Shown here one piece after another: positions 1 to 7,175 of a stretch of DNA of 18,690 nucleotides (position 1 is its first letter; every line of letters begins with the position of its first letter). Source of the stretch: an uncultured Holophagaceae bacterium (GTDB taxonomy: Bacteria > Acidobacteriota > Holophagae > Holophagales > Holophagaceae); contig CAIXHJ010000458.1 in NCBI GenBank assembly GCA_903919165.1, positions 1 through 18,690 on the forward strand, written 5' to 3'. The translations under genes were made by a program, and so were the position numbers. Under the pieces are notes generated by a model. The model saw nothing but the letters and a program-made list of their open reading frames with translations. It was not told the origin of the DNA and did no database searches.

Positions 1-162
1 CACATCACCGACAGTCTCAAGAAATTCCCCGATATCTGGGCCACCCGCATGCTCACCACCGAATTCATCCCCGCCTTCGACCTGGATGACGCCCTTGAGG
101 AGGCCCGGGGTCTCACGGGACGGACCGACGCTGCTGCCTACCTGGTCCACGAGGAGGCCTGA
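1..162 (+). CDS. hoxF: Probable C-terminal end of HoxF, diaphorase flavoprotein subunit (partial, 5' end outside window)
   Basis: An open frame runs from base 1 to the TGA at 160-162 and encodes 53 residues, starting HITDSLKKFPDIW and ending AAAYLVHEEA. It is the end of a gene that begins outside the window. No cofactor motif is visible in this tail. The call rests on position: the next gene is hoxU, and in NAD-linked group 3d hydrogenase operons hoxF (NADH- and FMN-binding diaphorase subunit, NuoE/NuoF-like) directly precedes hoxU. Its stop is one base away from the hoxU ATG, which implies translational coupling. A NuoF-like or other electron-transfer subunit is the alternative. The identity is inference; the reading frame is seen directly. 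Confidence 0.55.
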   Translation, partial: HITDSLKKFPDIWATRMLTTEFIPAFDLDDALEEARGLTGRTDAAAYLVHEEA

Positions 163-163
163 T

Positions 164-889
164 ATGACCCACACCTTCTTCCTCGACGACCAGGAGATCC
201 CTTTCCGCGAAGGCCAGAGCGTCCTCCAGGCAGCCCTGTCCGCAGGCCATTACATCCCCCATCTCTGCTGGCGGCCCCAGCTCGAACCCCACAGTTCCTG
301 CCGACTTTGCACGGTCATCATCAACGGCCGCCCCTTCTCCTCCTGCACCCAGCCGGCCATGAAGGATCAGAAAGTGGACTGCGATACACCCGAGCTGCAG
401 GCCCTTCGCAAGGCCGTACTGCAGATGATCTTCGTGGAGGGCAACCACTACTGCCCCTCCTGTGAGGAGAGTGGCAGCTGCCGCCTGCAGGCCATGGCCT
501 ACCATCTGGGCCTGCAGGACAACCGCTTCCCGCAGCAGTTCCCCATCCGGGAGCGGGACAACAGCCACCCGGATGTGAACATGGACCGGGACCGCTGCAT
601 CCGCTGCGAGACCTGCGTACGGGCCAGCCGCGACCTGGATGGCAAGAACGTGTTCGGCATCCATGGTCGGGGGATCAAATCCAAGCTGGCGGTAAATGCC
701 CCTTCGGGCCTGCTGAAGGACACCGATGTGTCTGCCGAAGACCAGGCAGTGGCGTTGTGTCCCACGGGCTGCCTCACCGTCAAACGGGTGGGCTTCAAGG
801 TTCCCATCGGTCAGCGCATCTACGACAAAGAGTCCATCAGCGCAATGGCCCTGAAGGAGTTCCAGGCGGAGGAGGCAGCCCATGGCTGA
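164..889 (+). CDS. hoxU: HoxU, iron-sulfur diaphorase subunit of NAD-linked [NiFe] hydrogenase
   Basis: This 241-residue protein resembles the N-terminal part of NuoG and carries electrons between the hydrogenase half (HoxYH) and the NAD-reducing half (HoxF) in the cytoplasm. Three cluster sites are visible: a plant-type [2Fe-2S] site at C35, C46, C49 and C61; a His/Cys [4Fe-4S] site in GNHYCPSCEESGSC (H95, C97, C100, C106); and a ferredoxin-like site with C145, C148 and C151 (CIRCETC) completed by C199 (ALCPTGC). The length fits the family (about 230-245). The start at 164 was chosen over an upstream in-frame ATG at 86 because it has GAGGAGG at 151-157 at good spacing, lies one base after the upstream stop, and gives the normal HoxU N-terminus. 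The 3' end overlaps hoxY by 8 bases. Confidence 0.93.
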   Translation: MTHTFFLDDQEIPFREGQSVLQAALSAGHYIPHLCWRPQLEPHSSCRLCTVIINGRPFSSCTQPAMKDQKVDCDTPELQALRKAVLQMIFVEGNHYCPSCEESGSCRLQAMAYHLGLQDNRFPQQFPIRERDNSHPDVNMDRDRCIRCETCVRASRDLDGKNVFGIHGRGIKSKLAVNAPSGLLKDTDVSAEDQAVALCPTGCLTVKRVGFKVPIGQRIYDKESISAMALKEFQAEEAAHG

Positions 890-1424
890 GAAACTGAAAG
901 TCGCCACCTGTTCTCTGGCCGGCTGCTTCGGCTGCCACATGTCCCTCCTGGATATCGACGAGCGCTTCCTCGATCTGCTGGAACTAGTGGAATTCGACCG
1001 CAGCCCCATCGACGACATCAAGCACATCAGCCAGCCGGTGGATCTGGGTCTCATCGAGGGCGGCGTCTGCAACGCGGACAATGTCCATGTCCTCCATGAG
1101 TTCCGGAAGATGTGCAAAATCCTCGTGGCCGTGGGCGAGTGCGGCATCACCGGTGGCGTTCCCTCCATGCGCAACAGCTTCACCCTGAAGCAATGCCTGG
1201 AAGAGTCCTATATCTGCGGTGCCGGCGTGGAGTTCGCGCATGTGCCAAACGACCCGGAACTGCCCCTGCTCCTCAACAAGGTACGTCCCCTGCACCACAT
1301 CGTGAAGATCGACTACTTCCTTCCGGGCTGTCCGCCTTCAGCCGATGCCTTTTGGCATTTCCTCACGGAGCTGATCGCAGGAAGAGATCCCAGCCTGCCG
1401 CCGGCCCTGATCCGCTACGACTGA
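882..1424 (+). CDS. hoxY: HoxY, small subunit of group 3d [NiFe] hydrogenase
   Basis: This 180-residue protein is the short, cytoplasmic type of [NiFe]-hydrogenase small subunit, with a single proximal [4Fe-4S] cluster and no Tat signal. Visible ligand motifs are CFGCHMS (C15, C18), VGECGITGG (C87) and LPGCPPSAD (C150), the NuoB-like four-cysteine pattern. There is no ferredoxin-like C-terminal domain, as expected for HoxY. The ATG at 882 lies inside the end of hoxU (8-base overlap) and is preceded by GGAGGAGG, so translation is probably coupled. It pairs with the large subunit HoxH encoded 24 bases downstream. Confidence 0.93.
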   Translation: MAEKLKVATCSLAGCFGCHMSLLDIDERFLDLLELVEFDRSPIDDIKHISQPVDLGLIEGGVCNADNVHVLHEFRKMCKILVAVGECGITGGVPSMRNSFTLKQCLEESYICGAGVEFAHVPNDPELPLLLNKVRPLHHIVKIDYFLPGCPPSADAFWHFLTELIAGRDPSLPPALIRYD

Positions 1425-1448
1425 AGGCACAGCATCCGAGGAATCGTC

Positions 1449-2954
1449 ATGAATCCCATCGCCAACCTTGAACTCGAAACCGCCAGCCACCCCGAGGCTT
1501 TGACGCGCACGGTGATCGAACCCATCACGCGCGTGGAAGGCCACGGGAAAGTGACCCTGCTCATGGACGAGCAGAACCATGTGAAGCAGGCGCGTCTGCA
1601 CATCGTCGAATTCCGCGGCTTCGAGAAGTTCATCCAGGGACGGCCCTACTGGGAAGCTCCGGTCATGGTGCAGCGGCTATGCGGCATCTGTCCAGTGAGC
1701 CATCACCTAGCTGCGGCCAAGGCCATCGACACGTTCGTGGGGGCCCGCCAGCTCACGCCCACAGCTGAGAAACTGCGCCGCCTGATGCACTGCGGCCAGA
1801 CGCTTCAGAGCCACGCCCTCCACTTCTTCCATCTGGCCAGCCCCGACCTGCTCTTCGGTTTCGGAGCCGATGTGGCCACCCGCAACATCATCGGCGTGAT
1901 CCAGGCCCACCCGGCCCTGGCTGTGCAGGGTGTGAAGCTCCGGAAGTACGGCCAGGAAGTCATCCGGGTCCTCGCGGGCAAGCGGGTGCATGGCATCCTC
2001 GCCATTCCCGGCGGCGTGAACAAAACCTTGAGCCGGGAGGACCGCGAGTACCTTCTGAAGGACATCGACCAGATGGTGACCTGGTCACAGGATGCCGTGG
2101 GCATCGTCGGCAAGCTGTTCACCGATAACCAGACTGAGTTCGAGCGATTTGGCTCGTTCCGCTCCAATTTCCTTTCGCTCACCACCTCCAAGGGGGATTT
2201 CGAACTCTACGATGGCGGCCTCCGAGCCCGGGATGACAAGGGCCAGGACATCTTCGACCATGTGAATTACGCCCACTACTTGCGCTACCTGCACGAGGAA
2301 GTGAAGTCCTGGTCGTATATGAAATTCCCCTTCATCGTCTCCTTGGGCAATGACGAGGGTTGGTACCGAGTGGGGCCGCTGGCCCGCATCAACAACGCCC
2401 GCTTCATGGGCACTCCCCTGGCCGAAGAAGCCCGCAAGGCCTTCATGGCCATGGGCAAGGGCGAGCCGATCCACGCCACGCTGGCCTACCATTGGGCGCG
2501 CATGATCGAGATGCTCTACGCCGCAGAAGCGATCCGTGACCTGCTGCAGGATCCCGACATCCTCGGCACGGACTTGATGACCCAGGGCGAACGGGCCACC
2601 GAAGGCGTGGGTGTCATCGAGGCGCCTCGCGGAACGCTCATCCACCACTACAAGATCGACGAGCATGACGCCATCGTGAAGGCGAATCTCATCGTCGCCA
2701 CCACCCACAACAACACGGCCATGAACGCCGCCGTACGCGAAGTGGCGGCCCACTACCTTGATGGAAAGGTCCTTACCGAGGGGCTCCTCAACCACATCGA
2801 GGTGGCTATCCGCGCCTACGATCCCTGCCTGTCCTGCGCCACCCAGGCCCTGGGGCGGATGCCGCTGCATGTGGAACTCTGGGACGCTGAGGGCCAACTG
2901 GTGGACCGGCTGGTGAAGGGAGCCGATGGCACTCTCAGCGACGAACTTGGGTAG
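1449..2954 (+). CDS. hoxH: HoxH, large (catalytic) subunit of group 3d [NiFe] hydrogenase
   Basis: This 501-residue protein holds the Ni-Fe(CN)2CO active site. The N-terminal nickel-binding motif is RLCGICPVSHH (C78, C81), after ITRVEGHGKV near residue 26. The C-terminal motif is DPCLSCATQ (C460, C463, Q466). All four metal-ligating cysteines are present. The residue normally histidine at the end of DPCxxCxxH is glutamine (CAG at 2844-2846). A 35-residue tail, beginning ALGRMPLHVEL, follows and should be removed by HoxW after nickel insertion. The ATG at 1449 has GAGGA at 1438-1442. The stop is 6 bases before hoxW. Family and role are secure; the effect of the H-to-Q change on processing is unknown. 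Confidence 0.94.
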   Translation: MNPIANLELETASHPEALTRTVIEPITRVEGHGKVTLLMDEQNHVKQARLHIVEFRGFEKFIQGRPYWEAPVMVQRLCGICPVSHHLAAAKAIDTFVGARQLTPTAEKLRRLMHCGQTLQSHALHFFHLASPDLLFGFGADVATRNIIGVIQAHPALAVQGVKLRKYGQEVIRVLAGKRVHGILAIPGGVNKTLSREDREYLLKDIDQMVTWSQDAVGIVGKLFTDNQTEFERFGSFRSNFLSLTTSKGDFELYDGGLRARDDKGQDIFDHVNYAHYLRYLHEEVKSWSYMKFPFIVSLGNDEGWYRVGPLARINNARFMGTPLAEEARKAFMAMGKGEPIHATLAYHWARMIEMLYAAEAIRDLLQDPDILGTDLMTQGERATEGVGVIEAPRGTLIHHYKIDEHDAIVKANLIVATTHNNTAMNAAVREVAAHYLDGKVLTEGLLNHIEVAIRAYDPCLSCATQALGRMPLHVELWDAEGQLVDRLVKGADGTLSDELG

Positions 2955-2960
2955 GTCTTC

Positions 2961-3467
2961 ATGGGCTCGCGCATCGTCCTTTTCGGCTATGGCAATCCCA
3001 GCCGCGGGGACGATGCCCTGGGTCCCCTGCTGCTGGAGCGCGCCGAGGCCTGGATCAAAGGACAGCCCGGATTGGCTGTGGAAACCGTGGCCGATTTCCA
3101 GTTGCAGATCGAGCACACCTTGGATCTGCTGGACCGGGACCTGGCCCTGTTCATGGACGCGGATGTGGCCTGTCCAGCTCCCTATGCCCTGCGGCCTGTG
3201 GTGCCCAGCCAGGATGCCAGCTACACCACCCATGAATTGAGCCCCGGGGCCATGCTCCAAGTGTGCCGGGTGGTGACTGGCAAGGAACCCCCACCCGCCT
3301 ATGTCCTCAGCTTGCGCGGCGAACGGTTTGAGTTGGGCGAATCCCTCAGCCCGGCTGCGGAGCGGAACCTGGACGCCGCCTGGGACCTGCTTCAGACACT
3401 GCTCCTGGACGGGCGGCCCGAGGCCTGGAACGAACGGCTGACCATCCCTGAAAATGCCCGATGTTGA
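2961..3467 (+). CDS. hoxW: HoxW, hydrogenase maturation endopeptidase for HoxH
   Basis: This 168-residue protein is a HybD/HoxW-family nickel-dependent protease that cleaves the C-terminal tail of the nickel-loaded large subunit. The N-terminus MGSRIVLFGYGNPSRGDDALG carries the family motif GNxxRGDDxxG, whose second aspartate sits where HybD has a nickel-binding glutamate. Further candidate metal ligands are in the FMDADVA segment (around residue 69) and the YTTHELSPG segment (the histidine). Its place 6 bases after hoxH points to HoxH as its substrate; a second protease, hyaD, follows the other hydrogenase. The C-terminal 20 residues or so are low in recognisable motifs. It appears to be the last gene of the hox transcription unit. 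Confidence 0.88.
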   Translation: MGSRIVLFGYGNPSRGDDALGPLLLERAEAWIKGQPGLAVETVADFQLQIEHTLDLLDRDLALFMDADVACPAPYALRPVVPSQDASYTTHELSPGAMLQVCRVVTGKEPPPAYVLSLRGERFELGESLSPAAERNLDAAWDLLQTLLLDGRPEAWNERLTIPENARC

Positions 3468-3772
3468 TGACAGGGGGGAACGTCCGGAGTTCTTCCGGAT
3501 CAAGATCTGAAACCGCAGATGGCGCAGATGGATGCAGATGCAAATCGACAGAACAGGCGTATTTTCCTTTATCGCCATTTCTCACCGGTTGAGTTCTCTT
3601 CTCCTTGGTGAAGAATCACCTCCGATAAACATAAGGAAAAGAGACCGGTGATAAACGGTGATGAACTGTGAGAAAGGGCAATCCATTTTCTACGTTCATC
3701 TGCACCATCTGCGGTTGAAGGCCTTCAATCACCGGTAAAGCCGAAGCGCTAGAACCCGTTAAGCTAGGCCTC
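3468..3772. repeat. Gene-free region with nested inverted repeats (region A)
   Basis: I see no gene in these 305 bases. An outer inverted repeat has its left arm at 3511-3530 (AACCGCAGATGGCGCAGATG) and its right arm at 3697-3716, whose reverse complement matches at 19 of 20 positions. The left arm continues with another near-copy of the unit, to 3540. Inside lies a second inverted repeat, 3566-3589 against 3644-3667, pairing at 18 of 24 positions, containing TCACCGGT/ACCGGTGA. A third TCACCGGT is at 3729-3736. A 14-base perfect palindrome, TTGAAGGCCTTCAA, abuts the outer right arm at 3715-3728. A small TCCGGA-N5-TCCGGA hairpin at 3483-3499 follows hoxW. The region separates the hox genes from hypA. 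Function unknown. Confidence 0.8.
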
Positions 3773-4114
3773 ATGCATGAGCTGTCCCTTATGGAAGGCA
3801 TGGTGCAGGGCATCCAGGAAGAGGCCCTGCGCCGGGGCTTCACGCGAGTGCATCAGGTGCGCCTTGAAGTGGGGCGTCTGGCGGGCGTCGAAGTCGAGGC
3901 CCTGCGCTTCGCCTTCGGACCCACCACGGAAGGGACGGTCCTCGAAGGCGCGCTCCTGGAGATCCTCGAACTGCCAGGCCAGGGTCTGTGCCAGGCCTGC
4001 GGGCAGACCGTGGAGGTCGAAGCCCGTTTCGATCTCTGCCCGGTATGCGGGGAGGGCTTCGTGGCCCTCACCAGTGGCACGGAAATGCGTGTCAAAGACC
4101 TGGATGTGGATTAG
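3773..4114 (+). CDS. hypA: HypA, nickel chaperone for hydrogenase maturation
   Basis: This 113-residue protein matches HypA/HybF in length and motifs. MHELSLMEG at the N-terminus gives the nickel site (amino terminus, H2, E3). The structural zinc site is CQACG followed by CPVCG (C73, C76, C89, C92). HypA works with the GTPase HypB to insert nickel into the large-subunit precursor after the Fe(CN)2CO group is in place. It is the first gene of hypA-hypB-hypF. The upstream region is the repeat-rich region A, and only a weak ribosome site (TAGG at about 3765) is visible. The start is fixed by the obligatory MHE N-terminus. Confidence 0.95.
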   Translation: MHELSLMEGMVQGIQEEALRRGFTRVHQVRLEVGRLAGVEVEALRFAFGPTTEGTVLEGALLEILELPGQGLCQACGQTVEVEARFDLCPVCGEGFVALTSGTEMRVKDLDVD

Positions 4115-4143
4115 ATTTCCGAATGACCCCAAGGGGAGATCCC

Positions 4144-4923
4144 ATGTGCACCACCTGTGGATGCGGCGGCGGCGAAGCGAAACTGGACGGACAGCCCCAC
4201 AGCCATCCTCATCCTCTTGACCACAGCGCGCTACGGCCCGGTCGCCGGCGCATCAGCCTCGAACAGAGCCTGCTGGCCAAGAATGATGCTCTGGCGGCCC
4301 TGAACCGTCAGGCCTTCCTGGAGCGCGGCATCCTGGCCCTCAACTTGGTGAGCAGCCCCGGATCGGGCAAGACGACCCTGCTGGAGCAGACCATCCTGCG
4401 GCTCAGGGATCGGGTGCCGGTGGTGGTGATCGAAGGCGACCAGCAGACCAGCCACGACGCGGACCGCATCCGCGCGGCGGGGGCTCCGGCCGTGCAGATC
4501 AACACCGGCAAGGGCTGCCATCTGGACGCCCACATGGTGGGCCACGCCCTGGAATCCCTGTCACCCGCCGAAGGGGCCGTGCTGATGATCGAGAACGTCG
4601 GCAACCTGGTCTGTCCGGCGGCCTTCGATCTGGGTGAGGCCCACAAGGTGGTGATCCTGTCGGTCACTGAAGGGGAGGACAAGCCCCTGAAATATCCCGA
4701 CATGTTCGCTGCGGCCGACCTGATGCTACTGAACAAGGTGGATCTGCTTCCCTACCTCCGGTTCGATGTGGACCGCTGCCTGGCCTTCGCTCGGCGGATC
4801 AATCCAGGCATTCAGATCCTGCATGTGTCCGCCCAGACCGGAGAGGGCATGGAAGCCTGGCTGGCATGGATCGAGGCGGGACGAAGGCTGGCCATGACCG
4901 TTCGGAAGACGGCTGCCAGCTGA
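4144..4923 (+). CDS. hypB: HypB, nickel-binding GTPase for hydrogenase maturation
   Basis: This 259-residue SIMIBI-class GTPase drives nickel insertion with HypA. The N-terminus MCTTCGCGGGEAKL carries the CxxCGC high-affinity nickel motif, followed by a short histidine-rich stretch (HSHPHPLDH), much shorter than the nickel-storing tails of some HypB proteins. The P-loop is SPGSGKTT near residues 71-78. EGDQQTSHDADRI and the CHLDAHMV segment (shared metal site at the dimer interface) follow, then IENVGNLVCPA and LNKVDLLPY (the NKxD guanine-specificity motif). The start at 4144 has AAGGGGAG upstream and yields the correct N-terminus; in-frame starts further upstream would read through hypA in another frame. 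The stop overlaps the hypF start by one base (TGATG). Confidence 0.95.
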   Translation: MCTTCGCGGGEAKLDGQPHSHPHPLDHSALRPGRRRISLEQSLLAKNDALAALNRQAFLERGILALNLVSSPGSGKTTLLEQTILRLRDRVPVVVIEGDQQTSHDADRIRAAGAPAVQINTGKGCHLDAHMVGHALESLSPAEGAVLMIENVGNLVCPAAFDLGEAHKVVILSVTEGEDKPLKYPDMFAAADLMLLNKVDLLPYLRFDVDRCLAFARRINPGIQILHVSAQTGEGMEAWLAWIEAGRRLAMTVRKTAAS

Positions 4924-7175
4924 TGCCCCGCCTGTGCATCGAGGTCCAGGGTGTGGTCCAAGGCGTGGGTTTCCGCCCTTCGGTCTATCGCCTGGCCCTG
5001 GCCCACGGTCTCACCGGGGCGGTCTGGAATCACGCCCGGGGTGTGACCATCGAGGCCCAGGGTGGTGCCACATCCCTGGAAGCTTTCCTACGAGCGATCC
5101 AGACGGACATCCCTCCGCCGGCCCGTGTGGCCAACCTGGCCTGCGTCGACCTGCCTGAGGATCCCCAGGCTGAGGGGTTCCGGATTCTTGCCAGTGATGA
5201 AGGAGGTGACATCCGGCCCGTGGTGCCTCCGGACCTGGCGATCTGTCCGGCCTGCGCAGAAGAAACAGACACCCCTGGAGAACGCCGGTACCGCTACCCC
5301 TTCACGAACTGTACCTACTGCGGCCCCCGCTATTCGATCATCGCCAGCCTTCCCTATGACCGGCCCCATACCTCGATGCAGGCCTTCCCCATGTGTCCCG
5401 CCTGTCGGCGGGAATACAGCGATCCCCTCGATCGCCGGTTCCATGCCCAGCCCATCGCGTGCCCGGTGTGCGGTCCCCACCTGACCCTGCGGCGGTTGGA
5501 CGGTGGCAGCTTGTCCGAAGGCGAGGATGCCTTGCATGAGGCGGTGGTGGCCTTGCAGGAGGGGCGTGTGGTGGCCATCAAGGGACTGGGCGGCTTTCAA
5601 TTGTTGGTGGATGCGACGTCGGCGGAGGCGGTGCGCCGCTTGCGAGACCGCAAGCGGCGAGAGGAGAAACCCTTTGCCGTCATGTTTCCGGATATGGCTT
5701 CCCTGGCTGCGGCATGCGAACTGGGCGAGGCAGAGCGGGCCCTGCTCGCCTCCCCTGAGGCGCCGATCCTGCTGGTGCGACGGCGGCCGGGGGCCCAGGT
5801 TACGGAAGGCATCGCACCCGGAAACCCACGCCTCGGCGCCTTCCTGCCCTACACACCCCTGCACCGGCTGTTGCTTGCCTTGGTGGACCGGCCCCTGGTC
5901 TGCACCTCGGGCAACCTCAGCGAAGAGCCCATGGCCTTCGAGGATGACGAGGCCCTGCGCCGCCTGGGGACCCTTGCCGATGTCTTTCTCACCCACAACC
6001 GTCCCATCCTGCGACCGGTGGATGATTCGGTGATGCGGGTGGATGGCGACGGACCCACGCTGCTACGCCGGGCCCGGGGCTTCACGCCGCTGGCGGTGGC
6101 GGTGGCGGGATTCAAAGGGGCTCCCACGGTCCTCGCCTTCGGAGCGCACCAGAAGGCCACGGTATCCCTTCTGCACCAGGGCCAGCTGGTGATGAGCCAG
6201 CACCTGGGCGACCTCATGAGCCTTCAAGGGGCCGACCTGCTGGCGCGGACCGTGGAGGATCTACTGGATTTCTTCGGCGTGCAGCCCGATCGCCTCGCCT
6301 GCGACCTGCATCCGGACTACGCCAGCACACGCCTGGCCGAGCGGCTGTCCAACGAATGGGACCTGCCGCTGCTGAGAGTCCAGCACCACCACGCCCACGG
6401 CGCCGCCTGCATGGCCGAACATGGGTTGAAGGGCCCGGCGACGGCCCTGGCCTGGGATGGCACCGGCTTGGGCAGCGACGGCACCCTCTGGGGCGGCGAA
6501 GCGTTGGCCATCAAGGGCGACAGGTTTGAACGGGTGGGCCACCTCAGGCCGTTCCCCTTGCCCGGTGGCGAGGCCGCGGTGCGGGAGCCCCGTCGCAGTG
6601 CCTGCGGCCTGCTGTGGTCCCTGCGGGGATCGGGCTCCCCGCCTCCGACCCTGGCTCCGGCCTTCGATGGGCCCGAGTGGAACCTCCTTCAGAGCATGCT
6701 GGCCAAGGGCCTCCACAGCCCGGTCACGTCGAGCATCGGCCGGCTGTTCGATGCGGTCGCTGCGCTGACGAGCCTGCATGCGCGACACGGCTTCGAAGGC
6801 CAGGCGGCCATGGCCTTGGAGTTCGCGGCGGGGGACCGCGTGGAATCGCCCTACGCATGGGATCTGAAGGCGGGAATGGCCAATCCTTCGCTCCTGCTTG
6901 AAGGCGTACTGTCGGATCTCGCCGCAGGGCAGGATGTCGCCTTCATCGCGGCCCGATTCCACACCTCCCTGGCGGACCTGGCCCTGGCCTGGACGGAGCT
7001 CAGCGGCCTGCCGGACGTGGTGCTTTCCGGTGGCTGCTTCCAGAACGCCAGACTCACCGGGCTGGTGCAAGCTAAGCTCACCGACGCAGGCTTCCGCGTC
7101 CATCGCCACCGCACCTTCCCGCCCAACGATGGGTGCATCTCCCTGGGCCAGGCCGTCGTGGCGGCGCTCGGCTAG
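4923..7175 (+). CDS. hypF: HypF, carbamoyltransferase for cyanide ligand synthesis
   Basis: This 750-residue protein has full family length. The domains in order are: an acylphosphatase-like domain (VQGVVQGVGFRPSVYRLA near residues 8-25); two zinc-finger blocks with paired CxxC motifs (CPAC, CTYCGPRYS, CPACRREYSDP, CPVCGP; about residues 108-190); a YrdC-like carbamoyl-adenylate domain (about 205-375, with CTSGNLSEEPMA); and a Kae1-like domain (about 400-750, with HHHAHGAA near 490, WDGTGLGSDGTLWGGE and SGGCFQNARL near 702). HypF converts carbamoyl phosphate to carbamoyl-AMP and passes the carbamoyl group to the C-terminal cysteine of HypE. The ATG at 4923 overlaps the hypB stop. It ends the hypABF unit; a repeat-rich gap follows. 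Confidence 0.96.
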   Translation: MPRLCIEVQGVVQGVGFRPSVYRLALAHGLTGAVWNHARGVTIEAQGGATSLEAFLRAIQTDIPPPARVANLACVDLPEDPQAEGFRILASDEGGDIRPVVPPDLAICPACAEETDTPGERRYRYPFTNCTYCGPRYSIIASLPYDRPHTSMQAFPMCPACRREYSDPLDRRFHAQPIACPVCGPHLTLRRLDGGSLSEGEDALHEAVVALQEGRVVAIKGLGGFQLLVDATSAEAVRRLRDRKRREEKPFAVMFPDMASLAAACELGEAERALLASPEAPILLVRRRPGAQVTEGIAPGNPRLGAFLPYTPLHRLLLALVDRPLVCTSGNLSEEPMAFEDDEALRRLGTLADVFLTHNRPILRPVDDSVMRVDGDGPTLLRRARGFTPLAVAVAGFKGAPTVLAFGAHQKATVSLLHQGQLVMSQHLGDLMSLQGADLLARTVEDLLDFFGVQPDRLACDLHPDYASTRLAERLSNEWDLPLLRVQHHHAHGAACMAEHGLKGPATALAWDGTGLGSDGTLWGGEALAIKGDRFERVGHLRPFPLPGGEAAVREPRRSACGLLWSLRGSGSPPPTLAPAFDGPEWNLLQSMLAKGLHSPVTSSIGRLFDAVAALTSLHARHGFEGQAAMALEFAAGDRVESPYAWDLKAGMANPSLLLEGVLSDLAAGQDVAFIAARFHTSLADLALAWTELSGLPDVVLSGGCFQNARLTGLVQAKLTDAGFRVHRHRTFPPNDGCISLGQAVVAALG

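Noticed and set aside
113..1183. Long reverse-strand open frame of 356 codons opposite hoxU and hoxY, and similar ones opposite hoxH, hyaB and hypF
   Set aside because: They are antisense to genes with clear family motifs, have low-complexity His/Gly/Ala-rich translations, and arise from the GC-rich third codon positions of the true genes.
3511..3540. Near-tandem CGCAGATGG units considered as a CRISPR-like array
   Set aside because: The units abut without spacers, are too short and only two or three in number, and the arms are inverted rather than direct repeats; no cas gene is present.
3346..3585. Reverse-strand frame covering the end of hoxW and the left arm of region A
   Set aside because: It overlaps hoxW antisense and continues into repeat sequence, with no ribosome site or family motif.
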